Part shown: positions 23,404 through 32,802 of the stretch, piece after piece
How positions within the stretch are numbered: position 1 is the first letter of the stretch
Layout of the letters: the number at the start of each line of letters is the position of its first letter
Assembly: GCA_963787195.1 (NCBI GenBank)
Contig: CAWBCI010000069.1
Span: forward strand, 1-43,888
Direction of reading: 5' to 3'
Source: CAWBCI01 sp963787195
GTDB lineage: Bacteria > Bacteroidota > Bacteroidia > Bacteroidales > JAGOPY01
Length of the DNA stretch: 43,888 nucleotides
The notes under the pieces: generated by a model
Told to the model about the DNA's origin: nothing
What the model saw: only the letters and a program-made list of their open reading frames with translations
The model's database searches: none
Translations under genes and position numbers: made by a program

Positions 23404-26400
23404 ATGATTGAAGAACCCTCGTTGATAATTCCCGATTACGTATTTGAAGTTAGTTGGGAAGTCTGTAATAAAGTGGGAGGAATCCATACGGTTATTTCAA
23501 CCAAGGTTCCTGCTATGCTTGAAGAATATGGAGATAATTATATTCTGATCGGACCGGATGTGTGGAAGGAAACCGGTAAGCATCCTGAATTTGTTGAGAA
23601 CAGTGAAATATATGCTTCCTGGAGAGAAACAGCCAAGGACGAAGGACTGAATATAAGGGTTGGTTCCTGGAAGGTTCCCGGAAACCCCACTGCTATCCTG
23701 GTTGATTTTACTCCTTTCTTCACTTCAAAAAATGAAATATTTGCTCATTTATGGGAAGAATATAAACTGGATTCGATAAGCGGGCAATGGGACTTCATAG
23801 AGCCGGCCTTGTTCGGATACGCAGCTGCAAAGGTCATTCAAAGTTTTTATGAATTTCATCTTACTGCCAAAGATAAGATCGTAATTCAATATCATGAATG
23901 GATGACCGGGATTGGTGTATTATATTCCAAAGAACATGTGCCACAGGCCGGAACCGTATTTACCACCCATGCAACAATTCTGGGCAGGTCCCTGGCCGGG
24001 AGCGGTCGTCATTTGTACAGCGAAATGTCAGGCGCCGACGGAGAAAACCTTGCCAGAAACTATAATATTACCGCCAAGTTTTCGCTTGAAAAAATCTCTG
24101 CCCGGGAGGCCGATTGTTTTACAACCGTCTCGGAGATCACATCTGCAGAATGTAAAAATTTTCTGGGAAAAGGGCCGGATGTGATCACAACCAATGGCTT
24201 TGATGATGCAAGTTCACCATCCGGGGAAAAGCTTGCAGAAAAAAGACACCTTTCAAGGGAAAAATTGTTGAGCATTTCAAAAGCCCTTCTGGGCTATGAG
24301 CTTCCGGAGGATATACTAATGCTGGTCAATAGCGGGCGTTATGAATTCCGGAATAAAGGAATAGACCTTTACCTGGAAGCTCTTGGCCGTCTGAACAAAA
24401 CCAGCAAAACCCCCATTTTGGCCTTCATTTTAGTCCCTGCTAATCAGTCGGGGCCGAATAAGGACCTGCTTGCACGTTTGCAAGGTAGCGCTACTGGACC
24501 GGTGCCAAACGACCGCTTTTTGACACATAGCCTTTTTGAGGAAATCCATGACCCGGTTCTAAGGAAAATCAATGAGATAGGCCTAAGCAACCAGGCTGAC
24601 CAGATGGTTAAGATCATCTTCGTTCCTGCTTATCTGAATGAAAGAGACGGAATATTCAATATGTCATACTATGACCTGTTGCATGGTTTTGACCTTTCAG
24701 TCTTTCCTTCATATTATGAACCATGGGGTTATACACCCCTTGAAAGTGCGGCCTTCCATATCCCGACCATCACCACTTCCCTGGCGGGTTTTGGCGCCTG
24801 GGCCAAAAAAGTAAAAACCCAGGGCTCCGATGGTATTCTGGTAATTGAAAGAAACGATTATAATGATGAACAGGTTATTGATGAGCTTGTCAGTTTCATT
24901 TCTCATTTTTCGCAATTGTCAGCCGATGCTCGTGAAAAGGCAGGTTTGGATGCCTATCAGGTGTCCCAAACGGCCCTTTGGAAAAATTTCATCAAAAATT
25001 ACCAGGAGGCTTATTCAATAGCTCTTGAAAAAGTATCGAAACGATTTGATTTATTTAAAGATAAAATCCAGCGAAGTTCCTATTTTCTGAAGGATATTTC
25101 CCGTGACCAGAAACCGGTCTGGAATAAAATATTTGTAGAGCCTGCAATTCCAAAAAAACTGGACAAGCTCCAGCAACTTGCCAAAAATCTTTGGTGGACC
25201 TGGAACCTTGAAGCGGAAGAGTTGTTTAAATCCATCGACCATGAATTATGGAAACAGGTTAAGGATAATCCTCTCTATATGCTGGAGTCACTGAGCAGAG
25301 ACCAGCTTAAAGCCCTGGAAAAGAATGGGCACTTCCTTGAACGCCTGGATAAGGTATATTCAAAATTTGAGAGCTATATGGCAGAAGCCGCCAGGAAACC
25401 GTCTGAATTAATTGCTTACTTCAGTATGGAATTCGGGCTGCATGATACCATCAAAATATTTTCGGGAGGTCTTGGGATCCTTGCAGGTGATTACCTTAAA
25501 GAAGCCAGTGATTCGAATAAAAATATAATTGGGGTCGGATTGCTATATCGTTATGGCTACTTTAAACAAAGTATTTCGATATTCGGGGATCAACTCGCGG
25601 AAAATACTTCACAGAAATTCACACAGTTACCTCTTATTCCTTTGAGAAATCAAGATGGGGATTGGGTGAGAATAAGTATAGCGCTACCAGGAAGGAACCT
25701 TTATGCCAAAGCATGGCGCCTGGATGTGGGCAGAGTCCCACTGTATCTACTCGATACCGATATCCCTGAAAATCTTCCCAATGACCGTACTGTCACCAGT
25801 CAGCTTTATGGCGGCGACTGGGAAAACCGTTTTAAACAGGAACTTCTGCTGGGTGTTGGAGGGATTCGCCTTCTAAAAGAACTGGAAATAGAGGCTGACG
25901 TATTCCATTGCAATGAGGGCCATGCTTCATTCATTAACCTGGAACGACTGCGTTTTCTGGTTAAAGAAGCGGGGCTTAGTTTTCCGCAGGCTATGGAGGT
26001 CGTGAGATCCACTTCACTTTTTACCACCCACACTCCCGTGCCTGCAGGTCATGATTCATTCGGGGAAGATTTGCTCAGGACTTACATATCTCATTATCCT
26101 GAAAGATTGAATATAACCTGGGATCAGTTTATGAACCTGGGGAAGATGAAGGAAAACGACCCTTCTGAGAAATTCTCTATGAGCGTACTGGCAGCTAAAC
26201 TTTCGCAGAATGTAAATGGGGTAAGCCGTATTCATGGAAGGGTGACCCGGGACATGTTCCGTCCGATGTACGATGGTTTTTTTGCACAGGAATTGCATAT
26301 AGGCTATGTTACAAATGGTGTGCATCTTCCGACATGGACCGGTGAACACTGGAAGGAACTATATAGCAAGGAGCTGGGAGAGCAATACATGGCTGATCAG

Positions 26401-27645
26401 TCAAATCCTGTTTATTGGGAAAAAATCAGGCAGGTTTCTGAAAAATCTATATGGAAATTGCGTAATCATTACCGCAAGGTTATGACAGATTACCTGCGAA
26501 AGAGGTTGATGGATGAGATGACTGAAAGACAAGAGAATCCAAAGATCTCAATTAAAATGACCGATTCGCTGGATGAAAATGTGCTTACTATTGGATTTGC
26601 ACGTCGTTTTGCTACCTATAAAAGGGCCTATTTGCTGTTCAGTAATATGGAAAGGCTTTCAGCCATACTGAGTAATAAGGAGAGACCGGTGCAGATCATT
26701 TATGCCGGTAAGGCCCACCCGGCTGACAAAGCAGGGCAGGACCTCATCAAGCGTATCATAGAAGTTTCCAAGGATCCGAAGTTTATTGGAAAGATATTCT
26801 TTATTGAAAATTATGATATAGAGTTAGCCAAGAAATTGACGCAGGGAGTAGATGTATGGCTGAACACCCCGACCAGGCCACTTGAAGCCTCCGGCACCAG
26901 CGGGGAAAAGGCCATCATGAACGGGGTACTCAATCTGAGTGTGCTGGATGGATGGTGGGCTGAAGGTTACAGGCCGAATGCCGGATGGGCAATCCCGGAA
27001 GCTCGTATTTATGTAAACCAGCAATTTCAGGATGAATTGGATGCGGAAACCATTTATGACCTCCTGGAAGAGGAAATCATCCCTGACTTTTATAATCGAA
27101 GCGAAGGTATACCCCTCAAATGGGTCTCGGAAATTAAGAATTCAATTGCTGAAATTGCCCCGCATTACACGATGAAAAGGATGCTGGATGATTATTTTGA
27201 AAAATATTATAACAGACTTTTTGAAAGGTCAAAGGCTATCCGAAAGGATAATTATCAGCTTGCGAAGGATATCGAAAGCTGGAAGTCTAAAGTATTACAG
27301 GCCTGGAACGGAATAGAAGTCAAGCGGCTTGCTGTTCCTGATTCAACCCGCAGGCCACTTCGCCTGGGAGATGATTTTATAGCTGAATTGGAAATTTCAC
27401 TGAACGGTCTTTCTCCTGATGACCTGAATCTGGATATACTTTTTGTTCAGAAGGAAATGGATGAGGTTAAAAAACTTGTCTTCCTTGAAAAGATGGAGAT
27501 GAAGGGCAGTGAAAATGGAGTGGCCCAATATTCCTGCCGTATTCCGATTGAAAGAGTAGGAGTATATGATTATGCCTTCAGGTTATATCCAAAGAATGCA
27601 TGGCTCGCTCACAAACAGGATTTTAACCTGATAAAATGGATCTGA
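23404..27645 (+). CDS. Fused GT3 glycogen synthase and GT35 alpha-glucan phosphorylase
   Basis: Very large cytosolic protein of 1413 residues with two enzyme modules. Residues 1 to about 560 are a GT3 (animal/yeast-type) glycogen synthase: FEVSWEVCNKVGGIHTV (14-30), HATILGRSLAGSGRHLY, and the donor-site YYEPWGYTPLESA (437-449) with Glu439 and Glu447. From about 575 a DUF3417 start (LAKNLWWTWNLEAEELF) opens an alpha-glucan phosphorylase of about 840 residues; EASGTSGEK (1161-1169) carries the pyridoxal-phosphate lysine, Lys1169. The first module extends glycogen, the second releases glucose-1-phosphate. In many relatives these are separate proteins. The reading frame is continuous with no sign of frameshift. 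It has its own -7 box after the SDR gene. Confidence 0.92.
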   Translation: MIEEPSLIIPDYVFEVSWEVCNKVGGIHTVISTKVPAMLEEYGDNYILIGPDVWKETGKHPEFVENSEIYASWRETAKDEGLNIRVGSWKVPGNPTAILVDFTPFFTSKNEIFAHLWEEYKLDSISGQWDFIEPALFGYAAAKVIQSFYEFHLTAKDKIVIQYHEWMTGIGVLYSKEHVPQAGTVFTTHATILGRSLAGSGRHLYSEMSGADGENLARNYNITAKFSLEKISAREADCFTTVSEITSAECKNFLGKGPDVITTNGFDDASSPSGEKLAEKRHLSREKLLSISKALLGYELPEDILMLVNSGRYEFRNKGIDLYLEALGRLNKTSKTPILAFILVPANQSGPNKDLLARLQGSATGPVPNDRFLTHSLFEEIHDPVLRKINEIGLSNQADQMVKIIFVPAYLNERDGIFNMSYYDLLHGFDLSVFPSYYEPWGYTPLESAAFHIPTITTSLAGFGAWAKKVKTQGSDGILVIERNDYNDEQVIDELVSFISHFSQLSADAREKAGLDAYQVSQTALWKNFIKNYQEAYSIALEKVSKRFDLFKDKIQRSSYFLKDISRDQKPVWNKIFVEPAIPKKLDKLQQLAKNLWWTWNLEAEELFKSIDHELWKQVKDNPLYMLESLSRDQLKALEKNGHFLERLDKVYSKFESYMAEAARKPSELIAYFSMEFGLHDTIKIFSGGLGILAGDYLKEASDSNKNIIGVGLLYRYGYFKQSISIFGDQLAENTSQKFTQLPLIPLRNQDGDWVRISIALPGRNLYAKAWRLDVGRVPLYLLDTDIPENLPNDRTVTSQLYGGDWENRFKQELLLGVGGIRLLKELEIEADVFHCNEGHASFINLERLRFLVKEAGLSFPQAMEVVRSTSLFTTHTPVPAGHDSFGEDLLRTYISHYPERLNITWDQFMNLGKMKENDPSEKFSMSVLAAKLSQNVNGVSRIHGRVTRDMFRPMYDGFFAQELHIGYVTNGVHLPTWTGEHWKELYSKELGEQYMADQSNPVYWEKIRQVSEKSIWKLRNHYRKVMTDYLRKRLMDEMTERQENPKISIKMTDSLDENVLTIGFARRFATYKRAYLLFSNMERLSAILSNKERPVQIIYAGKAHPADKAGQDLIKRIIEVSKDPKFIGKIFFIENYDIELAKKLTQGVDVWLNTPTRPLEASGTSGEKAIMNGVLNLSVLDGWWAEGYRPNAGWAIPEARIYVNQQFQDELDAETIYDLLEEEIIPDFYNRSEGIPLKWVSEIKNSIAEIAPHYTMKRMLDDYFEKYYNRLFERSKAIRKDNYQLAKDIESWKSKVLQAWNGIEVKRLAVPDSTRRPLRLGDDFIAELEISLNGLSPDDLNLDILFVQKEMDEVKKLVFLEKMEMKGSENGVAQYSCRIPIERVGVYDYAFRLYPKNAWLAHKQDFNLIKWI

Positions 27646-27718
27646 TAGCCTTTCTTAAGGTATAAGTTTCTTCATTTTAAGAATGATTTTTAGGGAAAGA
27701 AGAATATCCTAAAATATG

Positions 27719-27726
27719 TATATTTG
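27719..27726 (+). promoter_or_regulatory. -7 promoter element for fabG
   Basis: TATATTTG fits TAnnTTTG and ends 16 bases before the fabG ATG. No exact -33 is seen; a TTTT lies 28 bases upstream. Confidence 0.45.
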
Positions 27727-27742
27727 AATTAAAATCTAAAAC

Positions 27743-28489
27743 ATGAACTTACTGCAAGGAAAAACTGCTCTGGTAACAGGCGCTGCAAGAGGCATCGGCA
27801 GGGCTATCGCTTTGAAAATGGCCGCTGAGGGAGCCGATGTGGCTTTTACCGATCTCCGTTATGATGAAAATATGGAGAGCCTCGAAAAAGAAATACAGGC
27901 TATGGGAAGAAAAGCTAAAGGCTACGCTTCCGATGCCAGCGATTTTGCCAATTGTGAAGAAACGGTCAACAAAGTAGTGGCTGATTTTGGGAAAGTCGAT
28001 TCACTGGTGAACAATGCAGGCATTACCCGCGATAACCTTTTAATGCGTATGAGCGAAGCCGACTGGGACCTGGTCATCAAAGTAAACCTGAAATCGGTCT
28101 TCAATATGACCAAAGCTATTCAGAAACATATGCTCAAGCAAAGGTTCGGCTCTATTATCAATATGAGTTCTGTTGTTGGTGTCGGAGGAAATGCCGGACA
28201 ATCGAACTACTCGGCATCCAAAGCCGGTTTGATCGGTTTTACAAAATCCATAGCCCAGGAACTTGGTTCCAGGAATATCCGCTGCAATGCCATCGCTCCC
28301 GGCTTCATTGAAACCGAGATGACCAGCAAACTGGATGAAAAGGTGAAGGAAGAATGGATACAGAAAATTCCCCTTCGCAGGGCCGGCACCCCGGACGATG
28401 TGGCGAATATCACACTTTTCCTGGCTTCTGACCTCTCGTCTTATGTCAGCGGACAGGTCATTAATGTATGCGGCGGGATGAAGACCTGA
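27743..28489 (+). CDS. fabG: 3-oxoacyl-[acyl-carrier-protein] reductase FabG
   Basis: NADPH-dependent reductase of fatty-acid elongation, reducing 3-oxoacyl-ACP; a cytosolic homotetramer. The 248-residue length is typical. TGAARGIG (12-19) binds the cofactor, NNAGITRD (90-97) is diagnostic of FabG, and the catalytic residues are Asn115, Ser142 or Ser143 (NMSSVVG), Tyr156 and Lys160 (YSASK). It ends in YVSGQVINVCGGM, the usual tetramer-forming C-terminus. Unlike the atypical SDR upstream it keeps the full active site. No other fatty-acid genes are adjacent; a TapB-like gene follows after 30 bases. Confidence 0.93.
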   Translation: MNLLQGKTALVTGAARGIGRAIALKMAAEGADVAFTDLRYDENMESLEKEIQAMGRKAKGYASDASDFANCEETVNKVVADFGKVDSLVNNAGITRDNLLMRMSEADWDLVIKVNLKSVFNMTKAIQKHMLKQRFGSIINMSSVVGVGGNAGQSNYSASKAGLIGFTKSIAQELGSRNIRCNAIAPGFIETEMTSKLDEKVKEEWIQKIPLRRAGTPDDVANITLFLASDLSSYVSGQVINVCGGMKT

Positions 28490-28519
28490 TCTTCAGAATA
28501 AAAACAAAAACCAAACCAT

Positions 28520-29224
28520 ATGAAAAACAAGTTTACTTTAATTTTAAGCTTAAGTCTGACAACTATTCTTCTGATTTTTGCCGGTGGCTTAAAAGCCCAG
28601 AACTGTGAAGCTTTTTATCCCATGAAACAAGGTTCTGAAAGGGAAATGAAAAGCTATGACAAAAAAGACAAACTAACGGGCACAAATAAGCAGAAGGTCA
28701 TTAGCGTAAAGGATATTGAAGGCGGCATTGCCATTACCGTCGAAAACCAGTCATTTGACAGCAAGGATAAACTTATATCAATGGACAACCTGACTTTAAC
28801 TTGTCAGAACGGGATCTTTAAAGTTGATATGAAAAATTATCTCGATCCGGCCGCAATGAAAAGTATGGAAGGGTTGGAAGTAAGCGTGGATACAAGGGAA
28901 CTGGAATTTCCTTCAGACTTGCAGGCAGGCCAGCAGTTGAGGGATGGCTTTATTAAAATGGTAGCTTCCAATATGGGAATCCCTATGCTAACTATATTGG
29001 TTAAAATCTATGATCGTAAAGTAGATGGAATGGAAGATGTCACTACTCCGGCCGGTACTTTTAAGTGTTATAAGATTTCGCAAACCACCGAAGTTAAATC
29101 AATAGGAAAATACACTGCCAAAAATATAGACTGGATTTCAAAGGATGTCGGCACGGTAAAATCTGAAACATATGATAAGAACGATAAGCTTATTGCCCAT
29201 TCTGTCCTTACGGAAATCAAATAA
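28520..29224 (+). CDS. Secreted TapB/DUF3108-like protein
   Basis: Protein of 234 residues with a signal peptide (LILSLSLTTILLIFAGG, cleavage probably after KAQ near residue 27). The mature part is a single beta-rich domain with FYPMKQGSEREMKSYDKKDK near the N-terminus, VTTPAGTFKCYKI around 174-186 and WISKDVGTVKSETYDKNDK near the C-terminus; this is the lipid-binding-like beta-barrel pattern of TapB/DUF3108 relatives. A periplasmic location is inferred; no function can be given. It lies 30 bases after fabG and is probably co-transcribed. A strong terminator follows. Confidence 0.75.
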   Translation: MKNKFTLILSLSLTTILLIFAGGLKAQNCEAFYPMKQGSEREMKSYDKKDKLTGTNKQKVISVKDIEGGIAITVENQSFDSKDKLISMDNLTLTCQNGIFKVDMKNYLDPAAMKSMEGLEVSVDTRELEFPSDLQAGQQLRDGFIKMVASNMGIPMLTILVKIYDRKVDGMEDVTTPAGTFKCYKISQTTEVKSIGKYTAKNIDWISKDVGTVKSETYDKNDKLIAHSVLTEIK

Positions 29225-29253
29225 TTGATAGTTTTTCAATAATAAAAACCATT

Positions 29254-29282
29254 AAAATCCGTATAATTCATACGGATTTTTT
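29254..29282 (+). terminator. Terminator after the TapB-like gene
   Basis: AAAATCCGTAT, 5-base loop, ATACGGATTTT followed by two more T residues: an 11-bp perfect stem 30 bases after the stop. The A and T flanks make it usable on both strands. Confidence 0.85.
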
Positions 29283-29329
29283 CAATTTAACAAGATATAT
29301 CCTTATGCAAGGAGAAAAGCTATTAAGCT

Positions 29330-29337
29330 TATCTTTG
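29330..29337 (+). promoter_or_regulatory. -7 promoter element for the vWA-like gene
   Basis: TATCTTTG fits TAnnTTTG, 25 bases before the TTG start of the membrane protein gene and downstream of the preceding terminator. Confidence 0.5.
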
Positions 29338-29362
29338 CGCATTCATAAATAATATAAGGCAT

Positions 29363-31471
29363 TTGAACTGGAACATCATTACCGATTCCCCATCCTGGTT
29401 TATTATTTTCTGCCTCCTGCTTGGCATCTTATATGCTTTGGCGCTATATTACAGGGAGAAAAAGAATGAATTTCCATCATGGCTGAAATTAATCATGGGA
29501 TTCATCCGCTTCCTCGTCATCAGCACGATTTCATTCCTGTTGCTTTCTCCCTTTATCAGGTCGGTTTTCAGTGCTGTGGAAAAACCCCTTATAATAATAG
29601 GGCAGGATAATTCCCAATCCATCCGTATCAGTCAGGATTCAACTTTTTACCTTCAAACATTTCCTTCAGATATGGATAAGCTTGCTGCCGGCTTGTCGAA
29701 AAACTTCCAGATCAGAAAATATACTTTTGGTGAAAATGTCAGGGAGCTTAAAAATAACGAGACCTTCTCAGCAAATGTGAATTATTCGGAAAGAATGACG
29801 GATATTTCAGATTTTTTTAAACGGATTAATGATATTTATGCCAACCGGAATGTTGGCGCACTGATACTTGCGACAGACGGAATATACAACACCGGGAGCA
29901 ATCCGCTGTATGCAGCTTCCAAATGGGAATACCCGGTTTACACGGTGGCTATGGGCGATACCATTCCCAGCAAGGACCTGATCCTTGCCAAAGTAAATTA
30001 TAACCGCATGGTTTATCTGAATAGTCAGTTCCCCCTTGAGATCGTTGTGAATGCCAATGAATGTCAGGGAGATCATTCAGTTCTCCGGGTTTATGACGGG
30101 AGCAATCAGGTATACACAAATGAATTTGCTATTACTGATCAGCTTTTTTCCCGGACATTCAACGTGGTCCTGGATGCCCGGCAAGCGGGTCTTAAGAAAT
30201 ACAGGATACAACTTGATAAGGTTCCGGATGAATTGAGTATTCAGAATAATATGAAGGAAGCCTATGTGGAAGTGCTGGATGCCAAAAACCGTATCCTGCT
30301 TTTGTCAGCGGCGCCCCATCCGGATGTGGCAGCTTTGAAGGATGCAATTGAAAAGAATTTTAATTACCAGGTAGATGATTTTCTTCTGAAGAATTTTAAT
30401 ACTTCCCTTGATAAATATAACCTGATCATACTGGATCAGTTGCCTTCATTAGCGGAGCCTGCAAAGAAAATAACCAGGGAGATCCTGGATAAGAAATTAC
30501 CCGTTCTATATATTGTCGACAATCAGACTGATTTCATCGCTTTCAACCAGTTGAAAACAGGCTTGAACGTGCTGCCGAAAAGCCGGACTCCTATTGAAGC
30601 CCTGCCGGAACTGAACCGGGGATTTGCACTTTTTACACTCAGCGATGCTACTGTAAAGGCTATGCAGGATTTTCCTCCCCTGATATCCCCCTTCGCCGAA
30701 TACCAGGTGGCTAATTCTGCCAATGTTATGCTTTATCAGGGTATTGGAACCCTTACAACCGGCAAGCCCCTGATCATGTTCAATGAAACGACGGAAGGAC
30801 GGACAGGTATCATTGTCGGGGAAGGAATCTGGAAATGGCGCATCATGGATTATGAGCATAATGGAACGCATGAGGCTTTTGATGAGATATTTAATAAGAT
30901 TTTCCAGTACCTGAGCGTAAAGGAACAAAAGACGAACTTCAGGATATTCCATAAAAACAATTTCCGGGAAAATGAACATATACTCTTTGATGCAGAAGTG
31001 TACAACCAGAGTTATGAGCTGATTAATGACCCGGAAGTGGAGATCACTTTTACAAATGAAAAAGGGAATCAGTTCCCATACGTTTTCAGTCGCACTGAAG
31101 ATACTTATCACCTGGATGCCGGCAGTTTACCCCCGGGAAATTATTCTTACCATGCTAAGGTGAAAGTCGGGGAAAAGCTATACACATCCAAAGGTGAATT
31201 CAGCGTTTCCCGGCTCGACCTGGAACTGGTTAACTCACTGGCTGATCACAATCTCCTTTATTCCCTGGCCAGGCAAAGCGGAGGAAGGATGATCCGGCCT
31301 GCCAATGTCGATTCCCTGGTACAGGAACTGGAAAGCCGTGCGGATATAAAACCGATTACCTATACCCGCAAAAGACTCAATGAGGTGGTTAACATCAAAT
31401 GGGTCCTGGTTTTCATTGTCACTTTGCTGAGTTTGGAGTGGTTTATGAGAAAGCGGGCAGGAGGCTACTAA
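29363..31471 (+). CDS. Membrane protein with vWA-like domain
   Basis: Inner-membrane protein of 702 residues. Two N-terminal transmembrane helices (about 11-30 and 43-66), then a vWA-like Rossmann domain with IIIGQDNSQSI (a partial DxSxS metal site; the first position is Asp, the last two Ser) and GALILATDGIYNTGSNP, then beta-rich domains, and a last helix near 676-692 (WVLVFIVTLLSLEWF) before a basic tail. This is the layout of the large Bacteroidota vWA membrane proteins seen near BatA-like genes, but no MoxR or Bat gene adjoins here. The start is TTG at 29363; the first ATG in frame lies past the first helix. A -7 box supports the TTG. Function unknown. Confidence 0.8.
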   Translation: MNWNIITDSPSWFIIFCLLLGILYALALYYREKKNEFPSWLKLIMGFIRFLVISTISFLLLSPFIRSVFSAVEKPLIIIGQDNSQSIRISQDSTFYLQTFPSDMDKLAAGLSKNFQIRKYTFGENVRELKNNETFSANVNYSERMTDISDFFKRINDIYANRNVGALILATDGIYNTGSNPLYAASKWEYPVYTVAMGDTIPSKDLILAKVNYNRMVYLNSQFPLEIVVNANECQGDHSVLRVYDGSNQVYTNEFAITDQLFSRTFNVVLDARQAGLKKYRIQLDKVPDELSIQNNMKEAYVEVLDAKNRILLLSAAPHPDVAALKDAIEKNFNYQVDDFLLKNFNTSLDKYNLIILDQLPSLAEPAKKITREILDKKLPVLYIVDNQTDFIAFNQLKTGLNVLPKSRTPIEALPELNRGFALFTLSDATVKAMQDFPPLISPFAEYQVANSANVMLYQGIGTLTTGKPLIMFNETTEGRTGIIVGEGIWKWRIMDYEHNGTHEAFDEIFNKIFQYLSVKEQKTNFRIFHKNNFRENEHILFDAEVYNQSYELINDPEVEITFTNEKGNQFPYVFSRTEDTYHLDAGSLPPGNYSYHAKVKVGEKLYTSKGEFSVSRLDLELVNSLADHNLLYSLARQSGGRMIRPANVDSLVQELESRADIKPITYTRKRLNEVVNIKWVLVFIVTLLSLEWFMRKRAGGY

Positions 31472-31477
31472 AATGAA

Positions 31478-31502
31478 GATTTCAGATTTCAGATTTCAGA
31501 TT
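31478..31502. repeat. GATTTCA heptamer, 3.6 copies
   Basis: Three full copies of GATTTCA and a 4-base partial, beginning 7 bases after the vWA-like gene stop. Same unit as at 16638-16658. Confidence 0.85.
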
Positions 31503-31563
31503 GACGAGTTTTTGGATTTAAGAGTTTGATTTAAGATGCTTATCTTTTAGAATATTTTGGCAG

Positions 31564-32802
31564 ATGGTACATACCTTGTTCTTAATTATTATTTTTATCC
31601 TTATAGGGGAATTTATCCTGGAGCGCATTCTGGATTACCTGAATTCCAGGCTATACAGTGATGAGCTCCCGGCCGAGCTGGAAGGTATCTATGATGCGGA
31701 TGCTTACCGCAAGTCGCAACAATACATGCGCACAAACCAAAAGTTCTCGCTGGTGACCGAATCCTTGAACATTGTTTTGGTTTTAGGAATGATTATTCTG
31801 GGAGGATTTGCTTTCGTTGATAATTTCGTGAGGCATTTTACCACCAATCCAATTCTGATGGCTCTTTTATTTTTTGGTATTTTGGGATTATTGGTAGAAA
31901 TCATCAGCATTCCCTTTTCAATTTATTCCACTTTTGTTATAGAAGAGAAATTCGGATTTAATAAAACCACGGTAAAGACATTCATTACTGATAAGCTGAA
32001 AGGTCTCCTGCTGGGAGTGATTATAGGCGGAGGTTTGCTGGCTTTTATAGTCTGGATTTACGGATCTACCGGGCAGTGGTTCTGGCTGATCGCATGGGGA
32101 GCTGTGAGTGCATTCACCATTTTTATGTCCATGTTCTATTCCAATATCATTGTTCCCCTTTTTAATAAACAAACTCCCCTTGAATCTGGGGAACTGCGGG
32201 ATGCGATTCAAAATTTCGCGAATAAGGTAAACTTCCGGCTCGACAATATTTTTGTGATTGACAGCTCTAAACGATCCACTAAATCCAACGCCTATTTCAC
32301 AGGCCTGGGTCCGAAAAAAAGGATCGTTTTATACGACACTCTCATACAGGACCATACTACAGAGGAGCTGGTAGCTGTCCTGGCCCATGAGATAGGGCAT
32401 TATAAGAAAAAACATACCCTGTTGGGTACTATACTTTCCATAGCTCAAACCGGACTTGTCTTATTTATCCTTTCGATATTTTTAAAATACCCGGAATTAA
32501 GCCAGGCATTGGGAGCTAAAGAAGCCAGCTTTCATATGGGTATACTTGCCTTTGGGGTATTGTACACACCCTTATCGCTCATAATAGGATTATTCATGAA
32601 TATTATTTCCAGGAAGAATGAATATGCTGCGGATCGTTTCGCAGGGGAAAACTTCAATCCCAAAAGCCTGGAAGAAGCCCTGAAGAAGCTTTCGGTGAAG
32701 AACCTGAGCAATCTGCGTCCCCACCCGGCCTATGTGTTTTTCTATTATTCCCACCCGCCATTGCTCAAGAGGCTGGAAGCGCTGGAATCATTGAACATTT
32801 AA
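31564..32802 (+). CDS. M48 metalloprotease, Ste24/CAAX prenyl protease type
   Basis: Integral membrane zinc protease of 412 residues. Several transmembrane helices fall in the first 195 residues, with IEEKFGFNKTT (126-136) typical of Ste24 proteins. The zinc site is HEIGH (275-279) with Glu353 in RKNEYAADRFA as third ligand and Asp357 beside it. Bacterial homologues of this type act in membrane protein quality control; prenyl substrates are not expected in bacteria. The final codons (SLNI and the TAA stop) lie in the beginning of a CATTGAA heptad tract, so the C-terminus may differ from relatives. A weak TATCTTTT precedes the gene. Confidence 0.92.
   Translation: MVHTLFLIIIFILIGEFILERILDYLNSRLYSDELPAELEGIYDADAYRKSQQYMRTNQKFSLVTESLNIVLVLGMIILGGFAFVDNFVRHFTTNPILMALLFFGILGLLVEIISIPFSIYSTFVIEEKFGFNKTTVKTFITDKLKGLLLGVIIGGGLLAFIVWIYGSTGQWFWLIAWGAVSAFTIFMSMFYSNIIVPLFNKQTPLESGELRDAIQNFANKVNFRLDNIFVIDSSKRSTKSNAYFTGLGPKKRIVLYDTLIQDHTTEELVAVLAHEIGHYKKKHTLLGTILSIAQTGLVLFILSIFLKYPELSQALGAKEASFHMGILAFGVLYTPLSLIIGLFMNIISRKNEYAADRFAGENFNPKSLEEALKKLSVKNLSNLRPHPAYVFFYYSHPPLLKRLEALESLNI

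Noticed and set aside
27652..27683. TTCTTAA/TTAAGAA dyad after the synthase-phosphorylase gene
   Set aside because: AT-only stem with a long loop; stability is too low to claim termination.
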